DNA of 64,000 bases from Corynebacterium pollutisoli (GTDB lineage: Bacteria; Actinomycetota; Actinomycetes; Mycobacteriales; Mycobacteriaceae): NCBI RefSeq assembly GCF_900177745.1, contig NZ_FXAR01000007.1, forward strand, positions 89,598 to 153,597, read 5' to 3'. The position numbers and the translations under genes are program-made. Under the pieces are notes generated by a model. It was given only the letters and a program-made list of their open reading frames with translations, was not told the DNA's origin and ran no database searches. Below, in pieces: positions 36,076 to 48,505 of the stretch; position 1 is the first letter of the stretch; each line of letters begins with the position of its first letter.

Positions 36076-37716
36076 CTAGTGGTCGACCGGAGCCTCGACG
36101 CCGACGCCGGTGAGGGAGCGGACCTCCATCTCAGCCTGGAGGTGATCCAGGTTGTCCGGCTTGGTGGCCAGGGTGGCGATGATACCGGCGATGAACGCGA
36201 GCGGGATCGAGACCAGGCCCGGGCTGGTGAGCGGGAAGATCGACCAGTCAGCACCGGAGATCATCGAGGTGGGGGTGCCGGAGACGGCCGGGGAGAAGAA
36301 GATCAGGACCAGAGCCGAGATGACACCGGTGTACATGGAGGCGACGGCACCAGCGGTGTTGAAGCGCTTCCAGTACAGGGAGAACAGGATGGTCGGGACG
36401 TTCGCGGAGGCGGCCACGGCGAAGGCCAGGGACACCAGGAAGGCGACGTTCTGCTGCATCGCGAGGATACCGAGGACGATCGAGATGATGCCCAGGACGA
36501 TAACGGTGATGCGGGAGACGCGGACGGTCTCTTCCTCAGTGGCCTTACCGTCACGGAGAACGTTGTTGTAGACGTCGTGGGCGACGGAGGCGGAGGCGGT
36601 GATCGCGAGGCCGGCGACGACGGCGAGAACCGTGGCGAACGCGACAGCGGAGATCAGGGCCATGAAGATCGAGCCACCGAGATCCAGTGCCAGCAGCGGT
36701 GCTGCGGCGTTGGCTCCACCCGGAGCGGCCAGGATGCGGTCCGGGCCGACGAGAGCGGCGGCACCGTAGCCGAGGACCATGGCGAACAGGTAGAAGGAAC
36801 CGATGAGGACGATGGCCCAGGTGACGGACTTACGTGCTTCCTTGGCGGTCGGAACCGTGTAGAAGCGCATGAGGACGTGCGGCAGACCGGCGGTACCCAG
36901 AACCAGGGACAGACCCAGGGAGATGAAGTCGAGCTGCTTGGTGAAGGTCGCACCGTAGTTCAGGCCCGGCTTCATGATGTCGGCAGCCTCGTAGCCGCGG
37001 TCAATCATGGACTGGGAGCCGGCGTGGGACGCAATGGCCTCGTTGAACAGGGTGGAGAAGCCGCCGCGGACCGCGATGAAGGTCCAGATCGTCATGATCG
37101 CGACACCACCGATGAGGAGGACAGCCTTGATCATCTGGACGTAGGTGGTGCCCTTCATGCCGCCGACGAGCACGTAGGCGGTCATGATGATACCGACGAC
37201 GGCGACGACGATGGCCTGCTCCATGGTGCCGTGCAGGTCCAGGAGGACGGAGACCAGGGAGCCGGCACCGGCCATCTGGGCGATCAGGTAGAACAGGGAG
37301 ACCGCGAGGGTCGCGACTGCGGCGGCCACACGGACCGGCTTCTGACGCAGACGGAAGGAGAGCACGTCAGCCATGGTGAAGCGGCCGACGTTACGCAGCG
37401 GCTCGGCGACGAGCAGGAGGGCGACCAGCCATGCGACGAAGAAGCCGATGGAGTAGAGGAAGCCGTCGTAGCCGTTGAGGGCGATGGAACCGACGATACC
37501 CAGGAAGGAGGCTGCCGAGAGGTAGTCACCTGCGATGGCGAGGCCGTTCTGGGTACCGGTGAAGGATGCGCCACCGGTGTAGAAGTCAGAGGCTTCCTTG
37601 GTGGACTTGCCGGCACGCATGACCACGGTCATGGTGACGACGATGAACACGACGAAGACCGCGATGTTGAGGATCGGGTTGCCGGTGTTTTCCTGTGCGA
37701 GGTAGGTAAGGTCCAT
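36076..37716 (-). CDS. mctC: Monocarboxylate (acetate/pyruvate/propionate) sodium-solute symporter
   Basis: The 546-residue SSS-family symporter has about 13 hydrophobic segments and the family segments GLAIAGDYLSAASFLG and GTAGLPHVLMRFYTVPTAKEARKS. Together with a DUF485 gene four bases upstream this matches MctC of C. glutamicum, which imports acetate, pyruvate and propionate. Control there is by RamA and RamB; matching sites lie upstream of the DUF485 gene here. Confidence 0.93.
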   Translation of the reverse strand: MDLTYLAQENTGNPILNIAVFVVFIVVTMTVVMRAGKSTKEASDFYTGGASFTGTQNGLAIAGDYLSAASFLGIVGSIALNGYDGFLYSIGFFVAWLVALLLVAEPLRNVGRFTMADVLSFRLRQKPVRVAAAVATLAVSLFYLIAQMAGAGSLVSVLLDLHGTMEQAIVVAVVGIIMTAYVLVGGMKGTTYVQMIKAVLLIGGVAIMTIWTFIAVRGGFSTLFNEAIASHAGSQSMIDRGYEAADIMKPGLNYGATFTKQLDFISLGLSLVLGTAGLPHVLMRFYTVPTAKEARKSVTWAIVLIGSFYLFAMVLGYGAAALVGPDRILAAPGGANAAAPLLALDLGGSIFMALISAVAFATVLAVVAGLAITASASVAHDVYNNVLRDGKATEEETVRVSRITVIVLGIISIVLGILAMQQNVAFLVSLAFAVAASANVPTILFSLYWKRFNTAGAVASMYTGVISALVLIFFSPAVSGTPTSMISGADWSIFPLTSPGLVSIPLAFIAGIIATLATKPDNLDHLQAEMEVRSLTGVGVEAPVDH

Positions 37717-37720
37717 TGTC

Positions 37721-38068
37721 CTAACCCTCCATTTCCTGGCGAATCGCGGCGGTGCGCGGCTCGATGTTCTTGTTGGCAAACTTCACGTAGATCCAGGTGA
37801 TCAGGAACGTGGTCAGGAACTGAAGCAGGCCGAAGACGATGCCGATGTTGAAGCCACCGCCGATCTCGGTACCCATCCAGTCTGCGGCGAAGGTCGCCAC
37901 GAGAAGGTAAACGATGAACCAGACGAAGAACGCCACGGACATCGGGAAGGCGAAGTTACGGAAGACCGAGCGCAGTTCCTGGAACTGCGGGCTGGCCTGC
38001 ATCGCGATGAATTCCTCGGACGTCGGCTCGCGCCGGCCATCCGGTCGGACAACTGGAGTCGCGCTCAC
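37721..38068 (-). CDS. DUF485 membrane protein, partner of MctC
   Basis: The 115-residue product starts at GTG 38068 and has two membrane helices (SVAFFVWFIVYLLVATFAA and GLLQFLTTFLITWIYVKFA), with a conserved start SEEFIAMQASPQFQELR. DUF485 proteins are encoded directly before acetate/monocarboxylate symporters and are thought to assist them. It is the promoter-proximal gene of the operon. Confidence 0.9.
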   Translation of the reverse strand: MSATPVVRPDGRREPTSEEFIAMQASPQFQELRSVFRNFAFPMSVAFFVWFIVYLLVATFAADWMGTEIGGGFNIGIVFGLLQFLTTFLITWIYVKFANKNIEPRTAAIRQEMEG

Positions 38069-38466
38069 TGTGTTCTCTCTTTCATGTCGGACCCCGGAAC
38101 CTCCGGGGGGTCGAGCTTTCGGTGACCTCCGCCTCAGGTGTCATACCCTGTGGAAGCTGTCACACTCTGTGCTGCAAATGTAAGTTACCTGGCTCACATT
38201 GCAACATTGAAGTGAACGGGCACAATTGCCCCAATGTGCGCCCGCCGTCACCCCCGCAACCCGCTGCGACCTGCGGACATTTTGGTAACACTTCCACCCC
38301 CGCACGGGAACTCGCACCCCGCAGCTAACTTTGCAAATCAAATCTTCGCACACCGCGCGATCTTCACAAGAGTGGCCGAGGTCACCAGCAAGGCTTCACA
38401 TTATTCACTTAAACCGACATAACCCCAGGTCAGGACCGTTTGTCACGGCACCGTCACGTATTGCTC
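38069..38466. promoter_or_regulatory. Control region of the mctC operon
   Basis: This 398-base gap holds candidate sites for corynebacterial carbon regulators. TGTGGAAGCTGTCACA (38149-38164) fits the GlxR half-sites TGTG and TCACA with the right 16-base spacing. AACTTTGCAAAT (38327-38338) fits the RamB consensus. Several runs of C4-C5 and G4-G6 resemble RamA sites. The stretch is clearly more AT-rich than the flanking genes. No additional gene is supported. Confidence 0.6.
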
Positions 38467-39309
38467 TCAAAAACGACGCGGGTCCTCGAAGATCCTACCC
38501 GAGCCCTCCGCATCGTCCAGTGCAGAGATTGCGAGGATCTGCTCCCGGGTGAGCCGCACCCCCGCCGCCGCCAGGTTCTGGGACAGCCGTACCGACCGCG
38601 CGGACTTGGGGATCACGACACATCCCAGCGACATCGCCCACCGCAGGGCCACCTGCGCCGGGGTCGCCCCCACCTCACGGGCGACACGGTCGAGCTCCCG
38701 GTGCGCGAGCACCTCACCGCGGCCGAGGGGCGACCACGCGACCGTCGTCACGCCGAGCTCCGCGTGCACCTCCCGCAGCGCCGCCTGCGAGAAACCCGGA
38801 TGCAGTTCCACCTGGTTCGTCGCCGGCACCACCCCGACCTCACCCGCGACCTCCCGCAGCACGGACTCGTAGAAGTTCGCCACCCCCACCGACTGCACCA
38901 GGCCCAGCCCCTGCAGACGCGCGATCGCCTCGAACGCCTCCACATACCTCCCCTGCCGCTCATGCGGCCAGTGCACGAGGTAGAGATCGACGTAGTCGAG
39001 ACCGAGGCGGTCGAGGGAACGTCGAAAAGCATCCGGTGTCGCCTCCGCCCCCTGCTCGTCCTGCCACGCCTTCGTCGTGATGAACAACTCCCCGCGCGTC
39101 ACCTCCCCCGCCGCGACCGCATCACGGACCGCCCGGCCGACGATCTCCTCGTTGCCGTACGCTGAGGCGGTGTCGAGGTGGCGGTAGCCGAGGGAGAGGG
39201 CCTCGCGGATGACGCGGTAGCCCTCCTCCCCCGTCAGCTGCCAGGTGCCGAGACCGATCTGGGGGATCTCGGTGCCGTCGTTGAGGGTGAGGGTCGGGGC
39301 GGGAGTCAT
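38467..39309 (-). CDS. Aldo/keto reductase
   Basis: The 280-residue TIM-barrel oxidoreductase has the AKR tetrad in context: Asp in DTASAYGNE, Tyr in the same segment, Lys in TTKAWQD and His in LVHWP. The NADPH-binding end is CVVIPKSARSVRLSQN. It resembles 2,5-diketogluconate reductase-type enzymes; the physiological substrate is unknown. ATG 39309 is used here; ATG 39318 is an alternative. Confidence 0.9.
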   Translation of the reverse strand: MTPAPTLTLNDGTEIPQIGLGTWQLTGEEGYRVIREALSLGYRHLDTASAYGNEEIVGRAVRDAVAAGEVTRGELFITTKAWQDEQGAEATPDAFRRSLDRLGLDYVDLYLVHWPHERQGRYVEAFEAIARLQGLGLVQSVGVANFYESVLREVAGEVGVVPATNQVELHPGFSQAALREVHAELGVTTVAWSPLGRGEVLAHRELDRVAREVGATPAQVALRWAMSLGCVVIPKSARSVRLSQNLAAAGVRLTREQILAISALDDAEGSGRIFEDPRRF

Positions 39310-39372
39310 GGATACCATTGTGCCCCTAAACACCTTCGGGTGGTACACCTCAGATACTCGCTGTCCAGGCAA

Positions 39373-39378
39373 TAGACT
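39373..39378 (+). promoter_or_regulatory. Leaderless -10 hexamer of malE
   Basis: TAGACT ends seven bases before the malE ATG and there is no ribosome site. Confidence 0.55.
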
Positions 39379-39385
39379 CACAGGC

Positions 39386-40573
39386 ATGACTGACGTCCGT
39401 AACCCCCACGTCCATCACATCGCGGAACTGTCCGACGATGAGATCTTCGCCGCCCACGAGAGCGGAAAGCTCTCCGTGCGCACCGCCCGCCCGCTGAAGA
39501 CGCAGCGCGACCTCTCCCTCTGCTACACCCCCGGCGTGGCCCGCGTGTGCACCGCCATCGCCGAGAAGCCCGAGCTGGCCAACCGTTTCACGGGCGTCGG
39601 CCACACCGTGGCGATCATCTCCGACGGCACCGCCGTCCTCGGACTCGGGGACATCGGCCCCCGCGCGTCCCTCCCGGTCATGGAGGGCAAGGCGCAGCTC
39701 TTCGACCGCTTCGCCGGCCTCAACGCCATCCCGATCGTCCTCGACGAGACCGACACGGACCGCCTGGTCGACGTCATCAAGGCCATCGCCCCCTCCTTCG
39801 GCGCCATCAACCTGGAGGACATCTCCGCCCCCCGCTGCTTCGAGGTCGAGCGCCGCCTCATCGAGGACCTCGACATGCCGGTCATGCACGACGACCAGCA
39901 CGGCACGGCCGTCGTCATCCTCGCCGCCCTGGCCAACGCCTGCCGCCTCCTCGGGCGCGACATGGCGGCCCTCAAGGTCGTCATCTCCGGTGCCGGCGCC
40001 GCCGGTGTCGCCTGCGCCCGCATTCTCGACGACGCCGGCGTCACCGACATCGTCATGCTCGACTCCCGCGGCGTCATCCACTCCGAGCGCGACAACCTCA
40101 ACCCGGTCAAGCAGGAACTGGCGGCGCGCACCAACCCGCGGGGCGTCACCGGCGGTGTCGTCGACGCCTTCACCGACGCCGACTGCTTCATCGGCCTGTC
40201 CGCCGGATCCATCCCGGAGGAGGCCCTGCAGGTGATGGCCGAGAAGCCGATCCTGTTCTCCCTGGCCAACCCCAACCCGGAGATCGACCCCGACCTGGCC
40301 TACCGCTACGGCGCGGTCGTCGCGACGGGCCGTTCGGACCTGCCGAACCAGATCAACAACGTCCTCGCCTTCCCGGGTATCTTCCACGGTGCACTGGCCG
40401 CGGGAGCCACGGGCATCACCCCGGAGATGAAGTTGGCCGCGTCCCGGGCGATCGCTAAGGTCGCCGAGGAGCACCTCGACATCGAGCACATCGTCCCCTC
40501 CCCCCTCGACCCCTCGGTCGCCCCCGCGGTGAGCAAGGCCGTTGCGGCGGCGTGGAGGGACACGCAGAACTGA
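39386..40573 (+). CDS. malE: Malic enzyme (decarboxylating malate dehydrogenase)
   Basis: The enzyme oxidatively decarboxylates malate to pyruvate, usually yielding NADPH. The 395-residue short form has the segments SDGTAVLGLGDIGP, MHDDQHGTAVV (metal site) and the Rossmann motif GAGAAGVACARIL. It links the TCA cycle, represented nearby by gltA, with pyruvate. A strong hairpin follows. Confidence 0.94.
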   Translation: MTDVRNPHVHHIAELSDDEIFAAHESGKLSVRTARPLKTQRDLSLCYTPGVARVCTAIAEKPELANRFTGVGHTVAIISDGTAVLGLGDIGPRASLPVMEGKAQLFDRFAGLNAIPIVLDETDTDRLVDVIKAIAPSFGAINLEDISAPRCFEVERRLIEDLDMPVMHDDQHGTAVVILAALANACRLLGRDMAALKVVISGAGAAGVACARILDDAGVTDIVMLDSRGVIHSERDNLNPVKQELAARTNPRGVTGGVVDAFTDADCFIGLSAGSIPEEALQVMAEKPILFSLANPNPEIDPDLAYRYGAVVATGRSDLPNQINNVLAFPGIFHGALAAGATGITPEMKLAASRAIAKVAEEHLDIEHIVPSPLDPSVAPAVSKAVAAAWRDTQN

Positions 40574-40585
40574 CCGAACGCACAC

Positions 40586-40634
40586 ACTCCGCGGGAGGGG
40601 CCGGGATTCATGATCCCGGACCCTCCCGCGGAGT
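40586..40634 (+). terminator. Strong intrinsic terminator after malE
   Basis: A 22-position stem with a single mismatch (arms 40586-40607 and 40613-40634) and a 5-base loop is followed by GTTCCTTTT. It separates malE from the convergent FKBP gene and could serve both. Confidence 0.9.
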
Positions 40635-40658
40635 GTTCCTTTTCTGAGGGTGGCTCGC

Positions 40659-41018
40659 CTATCCGACGCTGAGCAGGTCGATGACGAAGACCAGGGTGCG
40701 GCCGGACAGCGGGTGTCCGCCACCGGCCGGGCCGTAGGCCAGCTCCGGCGGGATGGTCAGCTGGCGACGCCCGCCGACCTTCATACCGGGGATACCCTCC
40801 TGCCAGCCGGCGATGAGACCGTTGAGGGGGAACTCGATGGACTGGCCGCGGTCCCAGGAGGAGTCGAACTCCTGGCCCGACTCGAAGTCGACGCCGACGT
40901 AGTGGACCTCGACGAGGCCACCCGGCTGAGCCTCCTCGCCCTCACCGACAACGAGGTCGACGGCGACGAGCTCCTCGGGGGCGGGGCCGGTCTGGGCTTC
41001 GATCTGGGGCTTGGTCAT
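40659..41018 (-). CDS. fkpA: FKBP-type peptidyl-prolyl isomerase
   Basis: The 119-residue cytoplasmic protein contains a complete FKBP domain: VEVHYVGVDFESGQEFDSSW, IEFPLNGLIAGWQEGIPGMKVGGRRQLTIPPELAYG and the final VFVIDLLSV. It catalyses proline cis-trans isomerisation in protein folding. The ribosome site AAAGGAG precedes it. It lies downstream of gltA on the same strand, but a terminator separates them. Confidence 0.95.
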   Translation of the reverse strand: MTKPQIEAQTGPAPEELVAVDLVVGEGEEAQPGGLVEVHYVGVDFESGQEFDSSWDRGQSIEFPLNGLIAGWQEGIPGMKVGGRRQLTIPPELAYGPAGGGHPLSGRTLVFVIDLLSVG

Positions 41019-41050
41019 GGGGTTACTCCTTTAAGTGATTGGTTCAAGAA

Positions 41051-41101
41051 AAACCGGGCACAACACCCACCAGTATAAGGAGGTGGAGTTGTGCCCGGTT
41101 T
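41051..41101 (-). terminator. Intrinsic terminator after gltA
   Basis: Perfect 14-base arms (41051-41064 and 41088-41101) enclose a 23-base loop. On the minus strand the stem is followed by TTTTTCTTG, making it a terminator for gltA. Confidence 0.85.
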
Positions 41102-41127
41102 CATGCCGCCCCGACTAACCGAGGGTC

Positions 41128-44059
<2,932 letters not shown>

Positions 44060-44080
44060 CGGCACCTCACACGCTGCTCA

Positions 44081-44114
44081 ACATGCGTCGGACCTCACAC
44101 GGTCCGGCGCATGT
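44081..44114 (+). terminator. Hairpin after serC
   Basis: Arms 44081-44094 and 44101-44114 form a 14-pair stem including one T-G wobble and a 6-base loop. A T-run is lacking, so termination is likely but not certain. Confidence 0.65.
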
Positions 44115-44154
44115 CTGCGTTAGGGTGGTATTCATCACGAGAGAAGGAGAACGC

Positions 44155-45174
44155 ATGCGCGAGTTGTTCCTCGTCCCCGACGAGTCGTCCGCCACCTCCC
44201 TGGTGCTGCGTGCCGACGACGGCGAGCAGTTCTTCCTCGACGTCACCTCCCTCGACCTCGCCGCCACGCGGGCCCTGCTCATGGCCGAGGTTCCCGAGAT
44301 GGAGTCCGCAGCTGCGGACTCACCGGAGGAGACTGCGACCGGGACCGGGGTGGAGACGGACACCGAGACCCCCGACGCCACCGAGACCACCGACACCACC
44401 GACCAGCCCGCCCCCGAGCCGGAGCGCGAGCGCGTGCTGCCCGCCCCTGATCCCCTGCTCACCGCCCCGCTGACCATGCGCCCACGGGAGATCCAGGGCC
44501 GGATCCGCGCCGGCGCGTCCGTCGATGAGCTGGCGGAGGAGATGGGGGTCGCCCCCTCCCGCGTGGAGCCTTTCGCCCACCCGGTGCTGCTGGAGCGGGA
44601 GCGGATGGCGGAGCTGGCGAAGCAGTCGCATCCGGTGCGCGAGGACGGACCCGCCAAGCTCACCCTGTGGGAGGTGTTGGCCGCGGCCTTCGCCGCGCGC
44701 GGGCACTCGGTGACCGAGACGCAGTGGGACGCCTTCCGGGAGGCGGACGGCACCTGGGTGGTGCGTGTCTCCTGGACCGCCGGCCTGTCGGAGAATGAGG
44801 CCGAGTGGGCGATCCACGGCCACATCACCTCGCAGTCCACGTCGGAGGCCCGTAATGCTGTCGCCGCGGATCTCACGGACCCGGACTTCGTGCAGCCGGT
44901 GCGCACGCTCACCTCGGTGGGCCGCGGTTCCCGCTACGCCGACACCCGCCCCGGTCCCGACAACGGGGACGAGAGCTTCGACGACCGCGACGCCGATCCG
45001 GCCGACACCGCCGAGATCGAGGCCGTCCCGGACGAGATCGAGGGCGAGGAGTTCCTGCAGCATCCGGAGCCGGAGGAGAAGGCGCCGACCCGGCGGCGTC
45101 GTAAAGCGGTCACCCCGCACTGGGAGGACGTGCTGCTCGGGGTCCGGACCAACACGAAGCGTCCGCGGAACTAG
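44155..45174 (+). CDS. sepH: Septation protein SepH
   Basis: The 339-residue product has the DUF3071/SepH layout. The N-terminal domain starts MRELFLVPDESSATSLVLRA and contains MRPREIQGRIRAGASVDELAEEMGV, a helix-turn-helix-like segment, and a Trp-containing core. A Thr/Glu/Pro linker separates the parts and the acidic, then basic C-terminus is disordered. In Streptomyces and mycobacteria SepH binds FtsZ and stimulates its assembly; that role is inherited from the family. The ribosome site GAGAAGGAG precedes the ATG. Confidence 0.88.
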   Translation: MRELFLVPDESSATSLVLRADDGEQFFLDVTSLDLAATRALLMAEVPEMESAAADSPEETATGTGVETDTETPDATETTDTTDQPAPEPERERVLPAPDPLLTAPLTMRPREIQGRIRAGASVDELAEEMGVAPSRVEPFAHPVLLERERMAELAKQSHPVREDGPAKLTLWEVLAAAFAARGHSVTETQWDAFREADGTWVVRVSWTAGLSENEAEWAIHGHITSQSTSEARNAVAADLTDPDFVQPVRTLTSVGRGSRYADTRPGPDNGDESFDDRDADPADTAEIEAVPDEIEGEEFLQHPEPEEKAPTRRRRKAVTPHWEDVLLGVRTNTKRPRN

Positions 45175-45186
45175 GGGGTCCGCGTC

Positions 45187-46023
45187 GTGGAGAGTGTCGT
45201 CACCCTGTGGTTTGTCACGGCCGCCGACCCGGCGCGGATCATCGAGTCGGAGCCGAAGGCGGACCGCGGGTTCGGCCGGAAGTACCTGGCCCAGCTCAAT
45301 CCGGCGTGGCCGATCACGCCGATCGGTGAGTTCCCGCTCAACCGATCGGCGCAGGCGTCGGCGGGTGAGTACTACGTCGCGGGGTTCCCGGGGGTGACGG
45401 TCGTGCAGACGGTGCTCAGCGACTCCCCCGCCCTCTCGGAACTCAACCCGCGGCTGCTGGACTCGGTGCCCGCGGCGGAGGTCTACGCTTTCGCCGTGAA
45501 CCCGGAGACAGGGTACGGCGGTTTCGCGCACTGGCGCGGCGGGGTGCTCAAGCGTTCCCTGTGCGCAGAGCGGTCCCGCACCTACGAAGATGTCGGCCTG
45601 CCCGCCCCCTTCGAGGCCCCGTTCTGGGCCGGTGAGCGGGCGGAGTCGATCGGCGGCATCTCGCTGCCGTTCGAGCCGGTGGAGCTGGTGGCGGAGGCGC
45701 AGCGCGCGTGGCTGGGGGTGGACGTCTCCCCCGACGGCCCCGACATCCATGTCGTGGCCTACGCCGTCGACGGCCGCCCGGCACCGCGGTCGGTGGACGG
45801 TCCGCGGCGCGCCCGGGAGGCTGCTTCCCGACGCGAGCCTGTCGCCCTCTCCAGCGGGTACGACGACTACGAGGACGACACGGACAACGCCCCGGAGCCG
45901 ACCCACTGGGCGGACCGGACGGTGGCGGTGGCGAAGCGGACGGGGTCGGGGGCGGCCCGCCGACTGGGGGCGGCGCGACGCTGGGTGCAGGAGAAGATCC
46001 GGCACTCCGACCGTCAGAACTAG
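45187..46023 (+). CDS. Conserved actinobacterial protein (DUF6928-like)
   Basis: The 278-residue product starts at GTG 45187, 12 bases after sepH, so the pair is probably co-transcribed. The N-terminal part begins VVTLWFVTAADPARII and contains two Trp-rich segments (FAHWRGGVLKRSL, APFWAGERAESIGG). The last 70 residues are charged and low-complexity. The family assignment is tentative and no function is known; conserved linkage to sepH would suggest a cell-envelope or division role. Confidence 0.65.
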   Translation: MESVVTLWFVTAADPARIIESEPKADRGFGRKYLAQLNPAWPITPIGEFPLNRSAQASAGEYYVAGFPGVTVVQTVLSDSPALSELNPRLLDSVPAAEVYAFAVNPETGYGGFAHWRGGVLKRSLCAERSRTYEDVGLPAPFEAPFWAGERAESIGGISLPFEPVELVAEAQRAWLGVDVSPDGPDIHVVAYAVDGRPAPRSVDGPRRAREAASRREPVALSSGYDDYEDDTDNAPEPTHWADRTVAVAKRTGSGAARRLGAARRWVQEKIRHSDRQN

Positions 46024-46026
46024 CGG

Positions 46027-46821
46027 TCAGCGCAGGGAGCGTTCCCGCTCGTAGAAGGCGATCGCCGCGGCGGTGGCGAGGTTGAGGGAATCCGTGCCCG
46101 GGGCCATGGGGATCCGCGCGCGGACGTCGGTGGCACGCATGGCGTGCTCGGTGAGCCCCGGCCCCTCGGCACCGACGAGCAGGGCCACCTTCTCCTTACC
46201 CGCCAGGGCGTCGGCCAGGTGCGTGGCCTCCGGGTCGGGGGTGAGGGAGACGAGGTGGAACCCGGCGTCGGCAAGCTGGGCGAGGGAGCGCTGCCACGTC
46301 GTGTACGTGCCGTCGAGGTGCGCGTAGGGCAGGCGGAGGACGTGACCCATGGACACGCGCACCACGCGGCGGTAGAGGGGGTCCCCGCAGCCGTTGCCGA
46401 AGAGGATGGCGTCGACGCCCATGCCGGCGGCGTTGCGGAACATCGAGCCGATGTTCTCGTGGTCGCCCACGCCCTCGAGCACGACGATGGTGCGGGCGGT
46501 GGCGAGGATCTCCTCGACGCTCAGCTCCGGGGCGCGGTCGGCGACGGCCAGCAGCCCGCGGTGCATGTCGAAACCGGCGACCGCGGCCAGAGTCTCGCGG
46601 GTCACCTCGTACCGCGGGATGTCCGCCGGGGCGTCGAGTGCGTCGAGCTTCGGGCCGAACCCCACGATGGAGCGCACCGGGAAACGCGACTCCAGCAGGC
46701 GGCCCACGACGAGCGGCCCCTCGGCGATGACGAGGCGGCGGTCGGCGGCGTCGGAACGGTTGAGGTCACGGACGTCGTCGAGGCGGGGGTCGGCGGGGTC
46801 GTCGATAAGCACGCGGGTCAT
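46027..46821 (-). CDS. SpoU/TrmH-family RNA 2'-O-methyltransferase
   Basis: The 264-residue SPOUT enzyme shows the three family motifs: DHENIGSMFRNAAGMGV (motif 1), LLVGAEGPGLTEHAM (motif 2) and IPMAPGTDSLNLATAAAIAFYE (motif 3), which form the knotted SAM site. It methylates a ribose in tRNA or rRNA; the target nucleotide cannot be told. The N-terminal 90 residues form the usual substrate-binding domain. A copy of the dispersed motif lies in its first codons. Confidence 0.9.
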   Translation of the reverse strand: MTRVLIDDPADPRLDDVRDLNRSDAADRRLVIAEGPLVVGRLLESRFPVRSIVGFGPKLDALDAPADIPRYEVTRETLAAVAGFDMHRGLLAVADRAPELSVEEILATARTIVVLEGVGDHENIGSMFRNAAGMGVDAILFGNGCGDPLYRRVVRVSMGHVLRLPYAHLDGTYTTWQRSLAQLADAGFHLVSLTPDPEATHLADALAGKEKVALLVGAEGPGLTEHAMRATDVRARIPMAPGTDSLNLATAAAIAFYERERSLR

Positions 46822-46858
46822 GCGGTCCACGCTACTGCCCGCACCGGGCAGGGAAAAA

Positions 46859-46882
46859 CCCTCCGGAGTCGACTCCGGAGGG
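46859..46882 (-). terminator. Perfect palindromic terminator after the purine permease
   Basis: A 24-base perfect palindrome centred on GTCGAC is followed on the minus strand by GTTTTTCCC, so it terminates the NCS2 permease message before the methyltransferase gene. Confidence 0.85.
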
Positions 46883-46898
46883 TGTGCGCATCGGGTGC

Positions 46899-48380
46899 TT
46901 AGCCAATGACCTCGAGGAGCGGGTCCATGGCGAAGTACACGACGAACAGGGCGGAGACGAGCCACATGATCCAGTGGACCTCCTTCGCCTTGCCGGCGGC
47001 GACGGCCATGAGGGAGAAGGCGATGAAGCCGACGCCGATGCCGTTGGCGATGGAGTAGGTGAACGGCATGACCACGATGGTGAGGAACGCCGGCAGGGCG
47101 ATGTGGAACTGGGTCCACTCGATGTCGACGATCTGGGCGATCATGAGGGCACCGACGATGACGAGGACCGGGGCCGCGGCCTCGATCGGGACGACCTCGT
47201 ACAGCGGGGTGAGGAACATGGCCAGCAGGAACAGGACACCGGTGACGATGTTCGCCAGGCCGGTGCGCGCGCCGTCGGCGACACCGGCCGAGGAGTCGGC
47301 GTAGACGGTGGCGGAGGACGAGGAGGTCGCGCCACCGACGATGGCGCCGAAGCCCTCGACGACCAGGGCCTTCTTCATGTCCGGGAGAACGCCGTTCTCG
47401 TCGACGAGGTTGCCCTGCTTGCCCAGGGCGGTCATGGTGCCCATGGCGTCGAAGAAGTTGGCCAGGACCAGGGTGAACACGAGCAGCGAGGCGGCGAGGA
47501 CGCCGACGCGGGTGAACGCACCGAAGATGTCCACGGCACCGACGAGGGAGAGGTCCGGCAGGCCACCGAAGCCCTCCGGCAGGACCGGCACGGCCAGGGA
47601 CCAGCCGGTCGGGTTGGGCTCACCATCGACGAAGGAGGGGCCGGCCTTGACGGTGGACTCGATGATCATGGCCAGGATGGTGGTGGCCAGGATGCCCAGG
47701 AACAGGCCGCCGCGGACCTTGCGGATGACCAGGAAGCCACAGATGATGAGGCCGAGCACGAAGGTGAGGGTCGGCCAGGAGCTGATGGAGCCGTCGATGC
47801 CGAGGCCGACGGGGACGGTGGTGCCCGCGGCGTCGGGGACGCGACGGACAAAGCCGGCGTCGACAAGTCCGATCATGGCGATGAACATGCCGATTCCGAC
47901 ACCCATGGCGGCCTTCATGGACGCCGGGATGGCGCGGAAGACGGCGGAGCGGAAACCGGAGACGGCGAGCAGCACGATGATGATGCCGTCGAGGACCACC
48001 AGGCCCATGGCCTCCGGCCAGGTCAGGCCCTCGCCGACGACCATGGTCACGGCGACGAGGGTGTTGAGGCCCAGGCCGGCGGCGATGCCGAAGGGGTACC
48101 GGGCGATGAAACCGAAGGCGATGGTCATGACGCCGGCGGCGAGGGCGGTGACGGCGGCCACCTGGGGAACACCGAGCACGGTGCCGTTGACGTCGGCCGT
48201 GGTGCCGATGATCAGCGGGTTGAGGATGATGATGTAGGCCATCGCGAAGAAGGTGACGACGCCGGCCCGGATCTCGGTGCCGACGCTCGATCCTCGTGCA
48301 CTGATGTGGAAGAAGCGGTCGAGGGTGCCCCGATCCTGCTGCTCCACAGGCTCCACGGACGGCTGCACGGGTGTGCTCAT
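46899..48380 (-). CDS. NCS2-family purine (adenine/guanine/hypoxanthine) permease
   Basis: The 493-residue protein has about 13 hydrophobic segments. It shows the AzgA-type start EIRAGVVTFFAMAYIIILNPLI, the segment GLGLNTLVAVTMV, and the central VFTLVLANFFDAMGTMTALGK, in which N-F-F-D-x-x-G-T is conserved in this group. It should import purine bases by proton symport. Exact specificity (guanine/hypoxanthine or adenine) is not determinable. No purine riboswitch was recognised upstream. Confidence 0.92.
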   Translation of the reverse strand: MSTPVQPSVEPVEQQDRGTLDRFFHISARGSSVGTEIRAGVVTFFAMAYIIILNPLIIGTTADVNGTVLGVPQVAAVTALAAGVMTIAFGFIARYPFGIAAGLGLNTLVAVTMVVGEGLTWPEAMGLVVLDGIIIVLLAVSGFRSAVFRAIPASMKAAMGVGIGMFIAMIGLVDAGFVRRVPDAAGTTVPVGLGIDGSISSWPTLTFVLGLIICGFLVIRKVRGGLFLGILATTILAMIIESTVKAGPSFVDGEPNPTGWSLAVPVLPEGFGGLPDLSLVGAVDIFGAFTRVGVLAASLLVFTLVLANFFDAMGTMTALGKQGNLVDENGVLPDMKKALVVEGFGAIVGGATSSSSATVYADSSAGVADGARTGLANIVTGVLFLLAMFLTPLYEVVPIEAAAPVLVIVGALMIAQIVDIEWTQFHIALPAFLTIVVMPFTYSIANGIGVGFIAFSLMAVAAGKAKEVHWIMWLVSALFVVYFAMDPLLEVIG

Positions 48381-48505
48381 GTGGTTCCCCTGTTCAGGTT
48401 CAACGGTGAATGAAGTTGTTGCTACGTCGTTAATTTCTCACCTCACCCTCGTTTCCACAAAACTTAGGTAGATTCATGGGCGCACCTGAGCCAAGGAGTT
48501 GCCCC

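Noticed and set aside
36079..37800. Plus-strand open frame opposite mctC
   Set aside because: Asp/Gly/Val-rich mirror of a membrane transporter gene; no recognisable domain.
48476..48505. ATG 48476 as the pabC start
   Set aside because: It lacks a ribosome site and a well-placed -10, whereas GTG 48506 follows AAGGAG at ideal spacing.
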